From Martinezella rhizogenes (GTDB lineage: Bacteria > Pseudomonadota > Alphaproteobacteria > Rhizobiales > Rhizobiaceae), in NCBI GenBank assembly GCA_013322215.1, contig JAAMEZ010000036.1, positions 124,001-188,000 of the forward strand: 64,000 bases of DNA, given 5' to 3'. This document shows positions 1 to 8,588 of this stretch, piece after piece. Position numbers and translations under genes: made by a program. The first letter of the stretch is position 1. Each line of letters opens with the position of its first letter. The notes beneath the pieces were generated by a model. The model was not told the origin of the DNA, ran no database searches, and saw nothing but the letters and a program-made list of their open reading frames with translations.

Positions 1-96
1 ATTGCGGCCAATGCACCCACTGTCGATCAACCTCGTCGAACGATAGGCGAGCCGCCCAGTTGCCTTAACGCAGACAGAAGCGAGAAGCGCCTCGCC

Positions 97-1134
97 TCAG
101 CCGCCCCATGTCTGTTCGAGGACGCGAACCCAGTTTTGATGGGCGATCTTGGCAAGCGCCTGGTCATCAAACCCATGCGCACGCAGGGCGTCGATCAGCT
201 TCGGCAGGCCGCTCGCATCGCCGAGTGCCGCTGGAATGGTCGTGCCGTCGAAATCGGAGCCGAGCGCGACATGCTCGATGCCGATGCGCTCGGCAATGTA
301 AGCAACGTGGCGAACGAGAATTTCGAGCGGCGTATCGGTGTTCCTGACACCATCATCCCGCAGGAAGAGCACGCCGAAATTGATACCAACCAGGCCGCCG
401 GTATCGCGGATCGCGTCGAGCTGCCTGTCGGTCAGATTGCGGCTATGCGGGCTGATGGCATGCGCGTTGGAATGCGAGGCGACCAGCGGCGCATTCGACA
501 GTTTGGCGATATCCCAGAATCCCTGCTCGTTCATATGCGAGAGATCGATCATGATCCTGAGCTCGTTGCAGGCGCGGATCAGATCCTTGCCCGCATCGGT
601 CAGGCCTGGGCCGATATCGGGCGTCGAAGGAAATCGGAAAGGCACACCATAGGCAAAGACATTGGGACGACTCCAGACAGGTCCAAGCGTGCGCAGGCCA
701 GCCTGGTGCAGGACGTAGAGAGCATCGAGATCGGCCGCGACCGCTTCCGCACCTTCGATGTGGAACACCGCAGCGAACTGGCCTTCGGCAATCGACCGCC
801 TGATATCACCGGCTGAGCGGCAAACCTTCACAGCTCCCTCGGACCGGGCTTCGATCGCAAGCAGAAGCCGTGCCATCGCTAAGGTTTCATTCAGGGCATC
901 CGGTTGGGCAGGTGTTGCGAAATCGGCATTTTCAGCCTTTGGCTGATCCGGCGACGGGATGAATATGGCGCAGAGGCCGCCCGCGAGACCGCCACGGCGG
1001 GCGCGAGGCAGATCGATATGTCCGGCAGCTTCGCCATGCAGGAAAGCGTTGACGGAATTCAAGCCACCGCGACGCAGCCGAAGCAGCACGTCGTTATGGC
1101 CATCGAAGACGGGGATTATCGAGGATTCGGTCAT
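97..1134 (-). CDS. Membrane dipeptidase family (peptidase M19)
   Basis: A 345-aa protein of the renal-dipeptidase (M19) family, predicted to cleave dipeptides with a two-zinc centre. The metal and substrate motifs are in the family order: HND at residues 13-15, a glutamate at 127 in FHIEGAE, DLSH at 197-200, ASHSNAH at 219-225, RNL at 232-234 and GSDFDG at 292-297. Length is normal for bacterial members. There is no signal peptide, so a cytoplasmic location is likely. It stands alone on this strand at the window edge, so its partners to the left are unknown. The family call is secure; the natural substrate is not visible. Confidence 0.9.
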   Translation of the reverse strand: MTESSIIPVFDGHNDVLLRLRRGGLNSVNAFLHGEAAGHIDLPRARRGGLAGGLCAIFIPSPDQPKAENADFATPAQPDALNETLAMARLLLAIEARSEGAVKVCRSAGDIRRSIAEGQFAAVFHIEGAEAVAADLDALYVLHQAGLRTLGPVWSRPNVFAYGVPFRFPSTPDIGPGLTDAGKDLIRACNELRIMIDLSHMNEQGFWDIAKLSNAPLVASHSNAHAISPHSRNLTDRQLDAIRDTGGLVGINFGVLFLRDDGVRNTDTPLEILVRHVAYIAERIGIEHVALGSDFDGTTIPAALGDASGLPKLIDALRAHGFDDQALAKIAHQNWVRVLEQTWGG

Positions 1135-1707
1135 GTCTCATTCCAAAATTGCAGTTGATATCTGCCTAGGCAAGCTTGGCGGGATGGGCAACTACAAACT
1201 ACGCATAGGGTCTGTGAAACCGGAATTGGTCGTTTGCAAGACGCATTTTGAGAGAATCGCCGGAAAATACGCTAGTGATCGGGGGGTGCCAAGCCAGCGG
1301 CGACAAAAATGGAACAGTTTCGGACCGGTTTGCCATATCAGTCGCATCGAAAGAGCTCGTGCTTTCGCTTGGACGCGCTCGGATGCAGGACTTCGATGGT
1401 CATGCAACATGCGGCTTACAAAACGCACCGGCATGACGCAGGCCGGCCCCACGAGCGGTCATATTTTAGGACAATTGCAGCGGGAATATGGGTTTGGTGA
1501 CCCGTAAGGCTTGCCTTTTCAAAAAGGCGCAGCAAATGAAAGCCTTAGTATGATAGAAGAGCTAGGGATACGGCAGGGATTGCGGCATACCGACTAGCTG
1601 GAGAAGACAGCTCAAGGCAGGGTTCAAACCTTATTCGATCGAAGCAAGGAGCAGTTGCGGCTTGATCACGGATGAAGAGTTGACGGTGATGCTCATGTCC
1701 TGTGCTG
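1135..1707. other. Intergenic region, no supported gene
   Basis: About 570 bases lie between the dipeptidase start and the AraC regulator start. The short reading frames here have no recognisable domain and compete on both strands. It presumably carries the promoters of the two divergent genes, but I see no confident hexamers or operator. Confidence 0.4.
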
Positions 1708-2916
1708 ATGGTGTTCGAGGAGACCGGATTGTCTGATTTCCGACGCGAAGAACGATCTGAATCTGCGTCAGACGAGACGAAGGGCCAGCCATGGCGCAAG
1801 GACAGGAAGTCCTCGCAATCTGACAGGCGGCGTTTTCCGCGATCGGAGGAAGCGACCACCGAGGAAGCCCTGCCTCCGCCAGCCTTGCAGCCTTTAAAGT
1901 TCTCAACGCGCGACATGGAGCCGGTCGAGCAATTTGCCGCCTGGCAAGCCTATGTCGCTCCCGTAGCCGATGTCCGGCTGCCGGATAATGTCTTGCCGGA
2001 AGCCGGCTTCGCTGCCGACCACATCGCATGGAATCTTGGCGGCATGCTCATCGTTCAACAGGACACACCGCCCCATAGCTACATGCGGTCGCAGGCGAAG
2101 GCGAAAACCAACCACATCGATCACTGGCATATTTCCTTGCTGAGCAGCGGCCGGACCTGGACGGAGGTCGATGGCCGTGTTCTGGAGGGTAAGCCGGGCA
2201 AGGTGGAACTGCGATCTTTGGGACACCCTTTTCGAGGGCGGTCCACCGAGGCGAAAAGCCTTTCGCTGTTTTTGCCGAGAGCGCTGCTGTTTGATGTCCC
2301 AACACCGGTGGAGATCGAGAACAACGCCGCTCTCTCAGGCATATTCACCAATATGCTGATCGAATTTCTCGATAGCGTCGAAGACAATCTTCCACGCTTT
2401 GCAGCCACCGATCTGCCGCACGTCGTCCAGACGGTACGCAATATGATTGTGGCTTCCGTTTCGACTTCGGCGGCGCAATCGACCGGCATGGAGCAACACA
2501 GCACCCTCGCGGTGACCGAGCGTGTGCGCCGGTTCGTGGAAGGCAATCTCACTTCGGGTGAGTTGACGGTCGAGCACATATGTCGCGAGCTCGGCATATC
2601 CCGTACCAGGCTCTATCAGATATTCGAACAATATGGCGGCGTGCATCACTATATTCAGCGCCGCCGTCTACTGTCGGCTCATGCCGCCCTCAGCGATCCA
2701 GCCAATCGGGAGCAGATCGTCGACATCGCCTTTGCCGTCGGCTTTTCCTCGGCAGCGCACTTCAGTCGCGCCTTCGGCAAGGAGTTCGGCTACAGTCCCC
2801 GCGAAGCCAGAAACCTTACCATTCCGCGCTATCTCGGGCAGATCGTCTCGCCAGCATCGTCCGGCAGCAGCCACTCCTTCGACGAATGGCTGAAAACCCT
2901 CGGCTACTATCACTAG
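1708..2916 (+). CDS. AraC-family transcriptional regulator
   Basis: A DNA-binding regulator of about 400 aa. The C-terminal ~110 residues hold the double helix-turn-helix of AraC proteins (first helix pair around TVEHICRELGISRTRLYQIF, second around IVDIAFAVGFSSAAHFSRAF). The middle resembles the AraC-binding-like N-terminal domain that begins with LKFSTRD and EQFAAW. The first ~55 residues are polar, arginine/glutamate-rich and look dispensable. The frame is open from a GTG at 1702; ATG at 1708 is used here, but because the FSTRD strand belongs to the domain, an internal start near 1885 is also possible. No target gene is adjacent, so the regulon cannot be named. Confidence 0.85.
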   Translation: MVFEETGLSDFRREERSESASDETKGQPWRKDRKSSQSDRRRFPRSEEATTEEALPPPALQPLKFSTRDMEPVEQFAAWQAYVAPVADVRLPDNVLPEAGFAADHIAWNLGGMLIVQQDTPPHSYMRSQAKAKTNHIDHWHISLLSSGRTWTEVDGRVLEGKPGKVELRSLGHPFRGRSTEAKSLSLFLPRALLFDVPTPVEIENNAALSGIFTNMLIEFLDSVEDNLPRFAATDLPHVVQTVRNMIVASVSTSAAQSTGMEQHSTLAVTERVRRFVEGNLTSGELTVEHICRELGISRTRLYQIFEQYGGVHHYIQRRRLLSAHAALSDPANREQIVDIAFAVGFSSAAHFSRAFGKEFGYSPREARNLTIPRYLGQIVSPASSGSSHSFDEWLKTLGYYH

Positions 2917-3186
2917 ACAGCGGATTTTGATGCCTTGAGGCAGGCGCGGGACCGGAAGGCCCGTGCAAGCGGAAGCGCATCTTCCCACCGGGTCCCCATG
3001 CCGGTCCGAAACCGCACTTCAGCAATTGCGAAAATGGACGCTGCTGCAAGTTTCAGGATGCACGTCTAACGACATATGGTGCGTAACCCATTAAAAAAGA
3101 AGAACAATAATCGTTTGGGCACCAAAGCTCTGGTGTTTGGTGAATGTACTCTGCGTCCACCGGGGCAACTCTTAGGGAAAACAGCA

Positions 3187-3408
3187 ATGGTATCTACTCG
3201 CCAAACAATAGAGATCAGCAAGCCTCAGCATCCCGTCAATGATTCATACCGCGCCGTCGAGCGCGAAGAGGTCCTTGAAGTGGCCTTCCGCGATTTCGTT
3301 CAAATGGTGCTTGCTGCAGGCTGGAACGAGCCGGAAGTCGCTTTGACCTTGGCCGATATTGCAGACGACTACGTAATGGCCCTCGCTGGTAGAGTTGCGG
3401 AGAAATAG
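3187..3408 (+). CDS. Small hypothetical protein
   Basis: A 73-aa protein of unknown function. The ATG at 3187 is preceded by an AGGGAAAA ribosome site, and the frame upstream of it reads as non-coding, so this start is preferred over a longer form from 3076. The product is acidic and mostly predicted helical, with the conserved-looking stretch EVAFRDFVQMVLAAGWNEPEVALTLADIADDY. It has no signal peptide or membrane segment. It resembles short conserved proteins often left unnamed in rhizobia, but I cannot assign a family. A hairpin follows directly at 3419. Confidence 0.6.
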   Translation: MVSTRQTIEISKPQHPVNDSYRAVEREEVLEVAFRDFVQMVLAAGWNEPEVALTLADIADDYVMALAGRVAEK

Positions 3409-3418
3409 TGTTGCGTGT

Positions 3419-3451
3419 CCGTCCGTGCTCCGCAGGGGTGAGCACGAACGG
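3419..3451 (+). terminator. Stem-loop after small hypothetical gene
   Basis: Left arm CCGTCCGTGCTC and right arm GAGCACGAACGG pair except for one C/A mismatch, around a 9-nt loop. It begins 10 nt after the stop codon at 3408. The following tract is not a clean run of T, so termination strength is uncertain. Confidence 0.5.
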
Positions 3452-3597
3452 TTAGAAGCAACTCTTCAGCATGCCGTCGATGGCACCGCTCAATAAGAAG
3501 CGGGTCATCGGCGGCATGAATTTTATTCAGCGAACGGTAAGCATGCCTCCTTCATGTCGCACGCCGTCCAGCTAAGATTTGAAGAAAGCGAGACACC

Positions 3598-4035
3598 ATG
3601 AAGGTCAGGCAGCATCTCTGGTTTCGGCATGACATGGAAAAAGCGATCGAACTCTATACGACGCTCATCCCTGGTTCGGCATCCGGATGGATCTCGAACA
3701 TACTAACCGACCAACCGAATGGGCCGGCGGGCAGCGTAAAGTTTGCTGGCTTCAAACTCGGAAACCGCTCCTATATGGGATTCGAGGCCGGACCATTCGA
3801 TCGCTTGGAGCATAGTTCTTCCATCACCGTCGAGTGTGCAACGGAAGACGAGGCGAACGGTTTGCGTCATGCACTGGGAAAGGATTGCCCGGATGATCGC
3901 GGCGGAGTGAGAGATCCTTGGGGCATATATTGGCAATTCCGGGTCAAGTCACGGAATACCGACGTCGGAACATCTGCCAAATCTCAATCTGAACGCGGCG
4001 TCATTGCCGCGAAATCACAACCCGCCGCAGCCTGA
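3598..4035 (+). CDS. VOC-superfamily protein (PhnB-like)
   Basis: A 145-aa protein with the vicinal-oxygen-chelate layout of PhnB/'3-demethylubiquinone methyltransferase-like' proteins. It has an N-terminal LWFRHDMEKAIELYTTLIPGS, a central GPAGSVKFAGFKLGNRSYMGFEAGP and a C-terminal GGVRDPWGIYWQF where the family has DxFGxxWQ. The last ~25 residues are low-complexity Ser/Ala/Lys and look like a tail. A GAAAGCGAGAC stretch precedes the ATG as a weak ribosome site. The enzymatic role is unknown, and these proteins are often annotated on fold alone. Confidence 0.75.
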   Translation: MKVRQHLWFRHDMEKAIELYTTLIPGSASGWISNILTDQPNGPAGSVKFAGFKLGNRSYMGFEAGPFDRLEHSSSITVECATEDEANGLRHALGKDCPDDRGGVRDPWGIYWQFRVKSRNTDVGTSAKSQSERGVIAAKSQPAAA

Positions 4036-4176
4036 AAGGGCGAGCGGCACCGGATCATCGTAAAGTCTGACAGTAACGGCAAACGCGTCCCTTTCAGCCA
4101 GTCGAAAGCATGCGCTGCCGTGATGCAGGCGGAGGCCGAACCACACTCGGCTTCCGCTTATGCGCCATTTTGAGCG

Positions 4177-4554
4177 TCAGCCGATAACCGGGCAGCCGCG
4201 TCGATTGCCGAAAACCATACGGTCGGGGCCGCCATCGTTCCAGCCGCGAACGACAATGCGCCGTCCGTTGCTGTCGATCGAATCGATGCGACGGAAGCCT
4301 TCCGCCCGCGCGGCGCGCATGAGATCGCGTCTGTCGCAGCCTCGATCACGATCACGATCCCAGCCTCTGTCACGGTCACGATCCCAGCCACGCGGCGGAC
4401 CTCTCCAGTCCCGACCCTGGTCACGCTGCCAGGGTGGCGGTGCATCACCATCATCGCCGCCGTAATACTGCGCCGAAGCGACAGACGTCATCAGTTGCAA
4501 CGCGGCCAATCCGACTACGGCAACACGCGAAATCCGTACCAAACCTTGAAGCAT
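4177..4554 (-). CDS. Secreted Arg/Asp-rich repeat protein
   Basis: A ~125-aa predicted exported protein of unknown function. From the ATG at 4554 it begins with MLQGLVRISRVAVVGLAALQ and ends the signal peptide at an SVASAQ cleavage motif. An alternative start lies five codons upstream at 4569. The mature part has a Gly/Asp-rich linker, then two copies of the octapeptide WDRDRDRG encoded by a 24-nt tandem repeat at 4339-4386. A compact C-terminal segment (RAEGFRRIDSIDSNGRRIVVRG) may be the only folded domain. It lies just downstream of the GST gene on the same strand. Confidence 0.65.
   Translation of the reverse strand: MLQGLVRISRVAVVGLAALQLMTSVASAQYYGGDDGDAPPPWQRDQGRDWRGPPRGWDRDRDRGWDRDRDRGCDRRDLMRAARAEGFRRIDSIDSNGRRIVVRGWNDGGPDRMVFGNRRGCPVIG
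4339..4386 (-). repeat. 24-nt tandem repeat encoding WDRDRDRG twice
   Basis: Two near-identical 24-base units lie inside the secreted protein gene. They differ at a few positions and encode the same charged octapeptide, consistent with slippage-type expansion in a linker. Confidence 0.8.
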
Positions 4555-4689
4555 TTCCCTTACCCCCATTTCCTGTCCTGTAGACGAGGATAGAGATACG
4601 CCGATTCGCATGAACTCTGCCTGAACGCGGCCGGAGCCAGATTGAGTGCCGCGCTGCGGCAAGATCGCAGCGCTTCTGCACGACATGCC

Positions 4690-5313
4690 TCAGCGGAAGG
4701 GAAAGGCACGAAACTCATCACTCTCCTCGGCGCGGGCCGACAGCGCATGAAGGCGCAGACAAGCCCTGACATCGAGGGCATCGGGTAGCATCTCGCGCGT
4801 GAAGCGAAGCGCGACGGCACTGGTGATATCCGCCTGGAGCGGCCGTGTACCGAAAAGCCAGGAATCGGCCTGCGGCATCTCCACCTCCAGCAGGCGATAT
4901 GCCGCGGCAAGCTGGCTATGAACCCGATCGAGCCAAGGCTGATGCTGCTTTTCCATGGGGCGCAGATTATGCTCATAGACGATCTGAACCGTCTTTTCAC
5001 ACGCCGCCAGTGCAAGACCGATGATCCGCAGAGACCGAGCATGAGTCCGCGGATCGAGGGGCATGAGGCTATGTCCGGGCACAGCAATGCGTTCGGCATG
5101 CTCAAGCATAAGGCTCGAATCCATCAAGACGATTCCATCATCCGTGACGAGTGACGGGGCTTTCACGACGGGATTGATATCAGCAAAAGCATCGAAGGCG
5201 CTGAAAACAGAAAGCGGCTCATGCACGAATGCTATATCGAGCGCGCGTAGCGAGATCGCCACGCGCCTGACAAAAGGCGAATCCAGCATTCCGATCAGTC
5301 TCATCTCCACCAC
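4690..5313 (-). CDS. Glutathione S-transferase family protein
   Basis: A 207-aa GST. The thioredoxin-fold N-terminal domain begins MRLIGMLDSPFVRRVAISLRAL, where the serine of DSPFVRR sits at the usual catalytic position. KAPSLVTDDGIVLMDSSLML carries the cis-Pro-like VKAPSLV and the DSS glutathione-binding signature. The C-terminal helical domain includes SWLFGTRPLQADITSAVALRF, the N-capping segment of the family. It is divergent from the GlxA-type regulator, whose start lies about 110 nt away, so regulation by that protein is plausible. The electrophilic substrate is unknown. Confidence 0.88.
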   Translation of the reverse strand: MVEMRLIGMLDSPFVRRVAISLRALDIAFVHEPLSVFSAFDAFADINPVVKAPSLVTDDGIVLMDSSLMLEHAERIAVPGHSLMPLDPRTHARSLRIIGLALAACEKTVQIVYEHNLRPMEKQHQPWLDRVHSQLAAAYRLLEVEMPQADSWLFGTRPLQADITSAVALRFTREMLPDALDVRACLRLHALSARAEESDEFRAFPFR

Positions 5314-5423
5314 CGTCTCTTTCTTTGTACAGGCGCATGAACCGCGCCGCGATCCGATGAGGAATAGTAGTCGTGGGCGAACGGCTGTTGCCAGTGGCCG
5401 AAAAAGCCATTACCGCAAGGATT

Positions 5424-6416
5424 ATGCCAAAGAATGCCAATCCGCTTGTCGTCATCGCCGCCTATGACCAGCTCTGCACGTTCGAATTCGGATGCGCCTT
5501 CGAAGTGTTCGGATTGTCGCGGCCGGAAATGGGTTCGGGCTGGTATCGCTGCATGACCGCGGCAGTGGAACCCGGACCCATTCGGGGCGCCGGCGGCCTT
5601 ACGGTCAATTCGGACGGCGGCCTTGAGCTGTTCGATCAGGCCGATACGATCGTCATACCGGGTTGGCGCGGGCCGGATGCCACTGCTCCCGAGCCGCTTC
5701 TAAAAGCACTGCGGAAAGCTCACGCCAACGGGAGCAGGCTGGTGTCGATCTGCGGAGGCGCCTTCGTGCTGGCTCAAACCGGCCTGCTGTCGGGCAGACG
5801 CGCCACCACCCACTGGCATCATGCCGGGAAGCTTGCTGCCGCCTATCCGGAAATCGATGTCGAGCCGCATTCCCTCTATGTCGACGAAGGCGACATATTG
5901 ACATCGGCTGGCAGCGCTGCCGGGCTCGACCTTTGCATTCATGTCGTGCGCAAGGATTTTGGCGCCAAGGCAGCCAACAGCGTGGCCCGGCGCCTAGTCG
6001 TCGCCGCCCATCGCGAAGGCGGTCAAATGCAGTTCATCGAGCGGCCTGTCGCAGGGCGTGGTGCCACGCGGCTCTCTACGCTGCTGGATGTGATCCGGGG
6101 AGATCTCGCACAACAATGGAGCGTCCAGCGCATGGCGGAAGAAGCCTGCGTAAGCGTGCGAAGCCTGCATCGCCACATTCACGAAGCGATGGGGATCGCA
6201 CCGGGGGAATGGCTTCAGAACGAACGTCTCGCCCGAGCGCGCGAACTTTTGGAAGAAACAAGCCTTCCCATTTCGGTCATCGCGATGCATGTCGGTCTGG
6301 GAAGCGCCGCAAACTTTCGTCATCATTTTCGCGCAAGCGTCGGATTGTCACCGACGGCCTATCGATCACGATTCCGCAGCATCGGTGGCGATCAAGAACC
6401 CCGTGCGTTCGCCTGA
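5424..6416 (+). CDS. GlxA-family regulator (DJ-1/PfpI + AraC HTH)
   Basis: A transcriptional regulator of about 330 aa. The N-terminal ~170 residues form a DJ-1/PfpI-like domain, with SICGGAFVLAQTGLLSGRRATTHW containing the nucleophile-elbow Cys and the following TTHW typical of GlxA/FtrA proteins. The C-terminal ~100 residues form an AraC double HTH (SVQRMAEEACVSVRSLHRHI and PISVIAMHVGLGSAANFRHHF). Start ATG 5424 follows GCAAGG; the frame is open to 5373. It is divergent from a GST gene and converges on the next gene with only 6 nt between stop codons. The ligand is not inferable. Confidence 0.88.
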   Translation: MPKNANPLVVIAAYDQLCTFEFGCAFEVFGLSRPEMGSGWYRCMTAAVEPGPIRGAGGLTVNSDGGLELFDQADTIVIPGWRGPDATAPEPLLKALRKAHANGSRLVSICGGAFVLAQTGLLSGRRATTHWHHAGKLAAAYPEIDVEPHSLYVDEGDILTSAGSAAGLDLCIHVVRKDFGAKAANSVARRLVVAAHREGGQMQFIERPVAGRGATRLSTLLDVIRGDLAQQWSVQRMAEEACVSVRSLHRHIHEAMGIAPGEWLQNERLARARELLEETSLPISVIAMHVGLGSAANFRHHFRASVGLSPTAYRSRFRSIGGDQEPRAFA

Positions 6417-6422
6417 ACGAAT

Positions 6423-6866
6423 CTATCGTGATTTGGAACCTTTGGAGATGTAAGTTCTGCCCCCGGCTGCGCGGCGAGGACGCGGCATCGCCTGCGAGAG
6501 CCGGCCTCCGCCGTGCCAGTCTGTGATTGCCGAATGGACGGATTGGGATAGGAGCATCGCCCCCGCCAGACAATAGAGCAGCACGATGATGGCTGCCTCG
6601 ACGATCAGAGGCAAAAATGCAAAGCGAGCGCCTGAGCTTTCTTCCTCTTCAGGAAGCAGATCGGGCAAGCCGAGGATCATCGCCATCACCGGCGAGGCAA
6701 GGATAGCGACGAAAGCGACACCATGAATCCAGAGGCGAAACCGAGGTAATTTCCCCGCCACCCAAAAGGCCAGAAGCGGAGCGCCTATATTGCAGATCAA
6801 GCCAAGTGAAACAGCGATCTCTGTCGGCAGGATCGAATCGTCGTGCATGAATTCCCAATCCCTCAA
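6423..6866 (-). CDS. Hypothetical integral membrane protein
   Basis: A 147-aa protein of unknown function with three predicted membrane helices: IAVSLGLICNIGAPLLAFWVAG, LWIHGVAFVAILASPVMAMILGL and FAFLPLIVEAAIIVLLYCLAGAML. An acidic LLPEEEESS loop follows helix 2 and the C-terminal ~35 residues are basic. A second ATG lies at 6848. The gene converges on the GlxA-type regulator. I recognise no family. Confidence 0.6.
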   Translation of the reverse strand: MRDWEFMHDDSILPTEIAVSLGLICNIGAPLLAFWVAGKLPRFRLWIHGVAFVAILASPVMAMILGLPDLLPEEEESSGARFAFLPLIVEAAIIVLLYCLAGAMLLSQSVHSAITDWHGGGRLSQAMPRPRRAAGGRTYISKGSKSR

Positions 6867-6965
6867 TGCTACTCAGATTAGTACCACGCACCCTAAAAGA
6901 CAACTTGATCGTCTGTGCTGCCACCCCACAGACACGGGATTTTCACTGCCGCAAATGGTCGGAAA

Positions 6966-7790
6966 TCATTGCCACCACGGCTCGCGGCGATGCCATTTGA
7001 GATCGCGCCGGCGGCTCCTTCCGGCAGCCTTCCTATCGCCTTTCAGATGATCCAGATAAGCGCCCAAGACGCTGTTGATGAAGACATGGGTTTTCGTCAG
7101 ACGCGAGCCGAGCCGCCTGAATCTGGCTTCCTTGTCTCGCTCCATCTGCTGGAGCACTTTCCAGAAAACGAAGCTGTCATGACTTTCCTTCATCGTCAGG
7201 AAATAGCCGGAGGAATAAGCCCCTTCGAAACGGTCGATAAAGGTCAATATCGCGGGATGACGCAGGTTGTACCCCACCCATCCGCACTCAGGATAGATTC
7301 TCCTGTTCAGATAGGTGGCAAGCTGATTTCCACGCGGCGCGATCCTGTCGAGAAAACTCTTCGGAATGGCTCTATGGGTCACAGTATCCGCATCGAGCCA
7401 TATCAGCTGGTCGACCATGTTGTGATAGCGTCTGACGGCATCGGCAACAGCAAAGACCTTGTTGGAAAAGCGCACGGCGTCCCAGCGAAAATCACGCACC
7501 AATCCATTGCGTGACGGAATACATCCATTTGCCTGCGGATTGTCACCATGGGCCTCGCGAAAGTCGCGCAGTCGAGACAGAGCCTTGCAATGGTCGAACA
7601 CCAGAAGACGGCGGTCCTTCTCCTCGATTTCGACATCCTCGGCATAGACGACCAGAGAAACATCTTTCGGCCAGCAAGCAAGGAAGGTCTCGATGCATTT
7701 CTTTCCGTAGTCGCGATAACCTTTTTCATTGAAGGTGGTGACAACGATATGGCTCAACTCTTCCCGTCGCCACGGATTGGTAAGGAACAT
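6966..7790 (-). CDS. Putative glycosyltransferase, GT-A like
   Basis: A 274-aa cytoplasmic protein. IVVTTFNEKGYRDYGKKCIETFLACWP resembles the start of a nucleotide-diphospho-sugar transferase fold, and QLIWLDADTVTHRAIP contains a DxD motif in the position expected for metal/UDP-sugar binding. Further stretches (GWVGYNLRHPAILTFIDRFEGAY) fit a GT-A enzyme. The C-terminal ~20 residues are strongly basic and tryptophan-rich. There is no membrane segment. No polysaccharide genes flank it, so donor and acceptor are unknown; the call rests on motif pattern only. Confidence 0.6.
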   Translation of the reverse strand: MFLTNPWRREELSHIVVTTFNEKGYRDYGKKCIETFLACWPKDVSLVVYAEDVEIEEKDRRLLVFDHCKALSRLRDFREAHGDNPQANGCIPSRNGLVRDFRWDAVRFSNKVFAVADAVRRYHNMVDQLIWLDADTVTHRAIPKSFLDRIAPRGNQLATYLNRRIYPECGWVGYNLRHPAILTFIDRFEGAYSSGYFLTMKESHDSFVFWKVLQQMERDKEARFRRLGSRLTKTHVFINSVLGAYLDHLKGDRKAAGRSRRRDLKWHRREPWWQ

Positions 7791-8000
7791 CGATAATCGG
7801 ACTCCGCGATAAGAAAACTGTCGGCCGGTCTATCCGATCGTTTAGCCGTGCCGGTTTCCGAATGTTTCCAGACCGTGAATTTTTCGGGAAATCTTATTGC
7901 CAAGCTTAGGCTTACAGTTGTCCGACGCCATCATGCAGACATCGAAGCCCAACTGACTAAGGCTGAAATGCCGTCAAATTCATCACCGGCAATCGCCGGT

Positions 8001-8414
8001 CTACTTGATGGTGAAATCGGTCGTTTCCATCACTTTGCCGTTGACGGAAAAAACGATCTCGTAGCTCCCGACGGGCCAACCGTTGTTCGGTTTCGTCATC
8101 GCGGATTTTACGCTGTTGATCATATATCCAATATGCAGATCGACACTGTCGATCTTGTAATTCGGCGGCGCCGCTCCGCCGGTGTCGACGGCAATCCATG
8201 CGATATTGACATCACTCCACAACGGTACGTCCTTCGTAAGGTGAGCTGAAACAAAGATCTTCGGCGTATCGGGAGCAAAGCTGTTTTGCGCAGCATCCGA
8301 ACCCTCCTTGGTCGAAACGACGATATCTTTGAAGCCGGCAGCCCATACACCCGAGGAAATCGCGGATATGGCACTGACGGCACAAGCGAAAATCACAGCC
8401 TGGGGGAATCGCAT
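8001..8414 (-). CDS. Hypothetical secreted protein
   Basis: A 137-aa predicted exported protein. From ATG 8414 it begins MRFPQAVIFACAVSAISAIS and a GVWAAG cleavage site follows, a clear Sec signal peptide; the frame is open to 8471, but the extra residues are polar and would disrupt the signal. The mature ~110 residues appear all-beta, with alternating strands such as KIFVSAHLTKDVPLWSDV and SYEIVFSVNGKVMETTDF, suggesting an Ig-like or similar sandwich. No cysteines remain after processing. I do not recognise the family. It precedes the LacI gene but is transcribed away from the tetronate operon. Confidence 0.65.
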   Translation of the reverse strand: MRFPQAVIFACAVSAISAISSGVWAAGFKDIVVSTKEGSDAAQNSFAPDTPKIFVSAHLTKDVPLWSDVNIAWIAVDTGGAAPPNYKIDSVDLHIGYMINSVKSAMTKPNNGWPVGSYEIVFSVNGKVMETTDFTIK

Positions 8415-8588
8415 TCTCGAAAATCCTTTGCTTGAGAAGGGCACATCGTGCCGAACGAAGGAGACGGTCACAGCGGGCCGCTGTTTCCGAGTTCAAGCAA
8501 TCAACGAAAGGGATATTGGCCTCCGTCGCGCGCTGACAAGGTTTGGACTTTCATCGCGCCGTCGGAAGAGAGGAATTATGAAGAGATA

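Noticed and set aside
1192..1452. 86-aa minus-strand frame in the gap before the AraC gene
   Set aside because: No ribosome site, domain or coupling, and overlapping open frames on the other strand are equally long.
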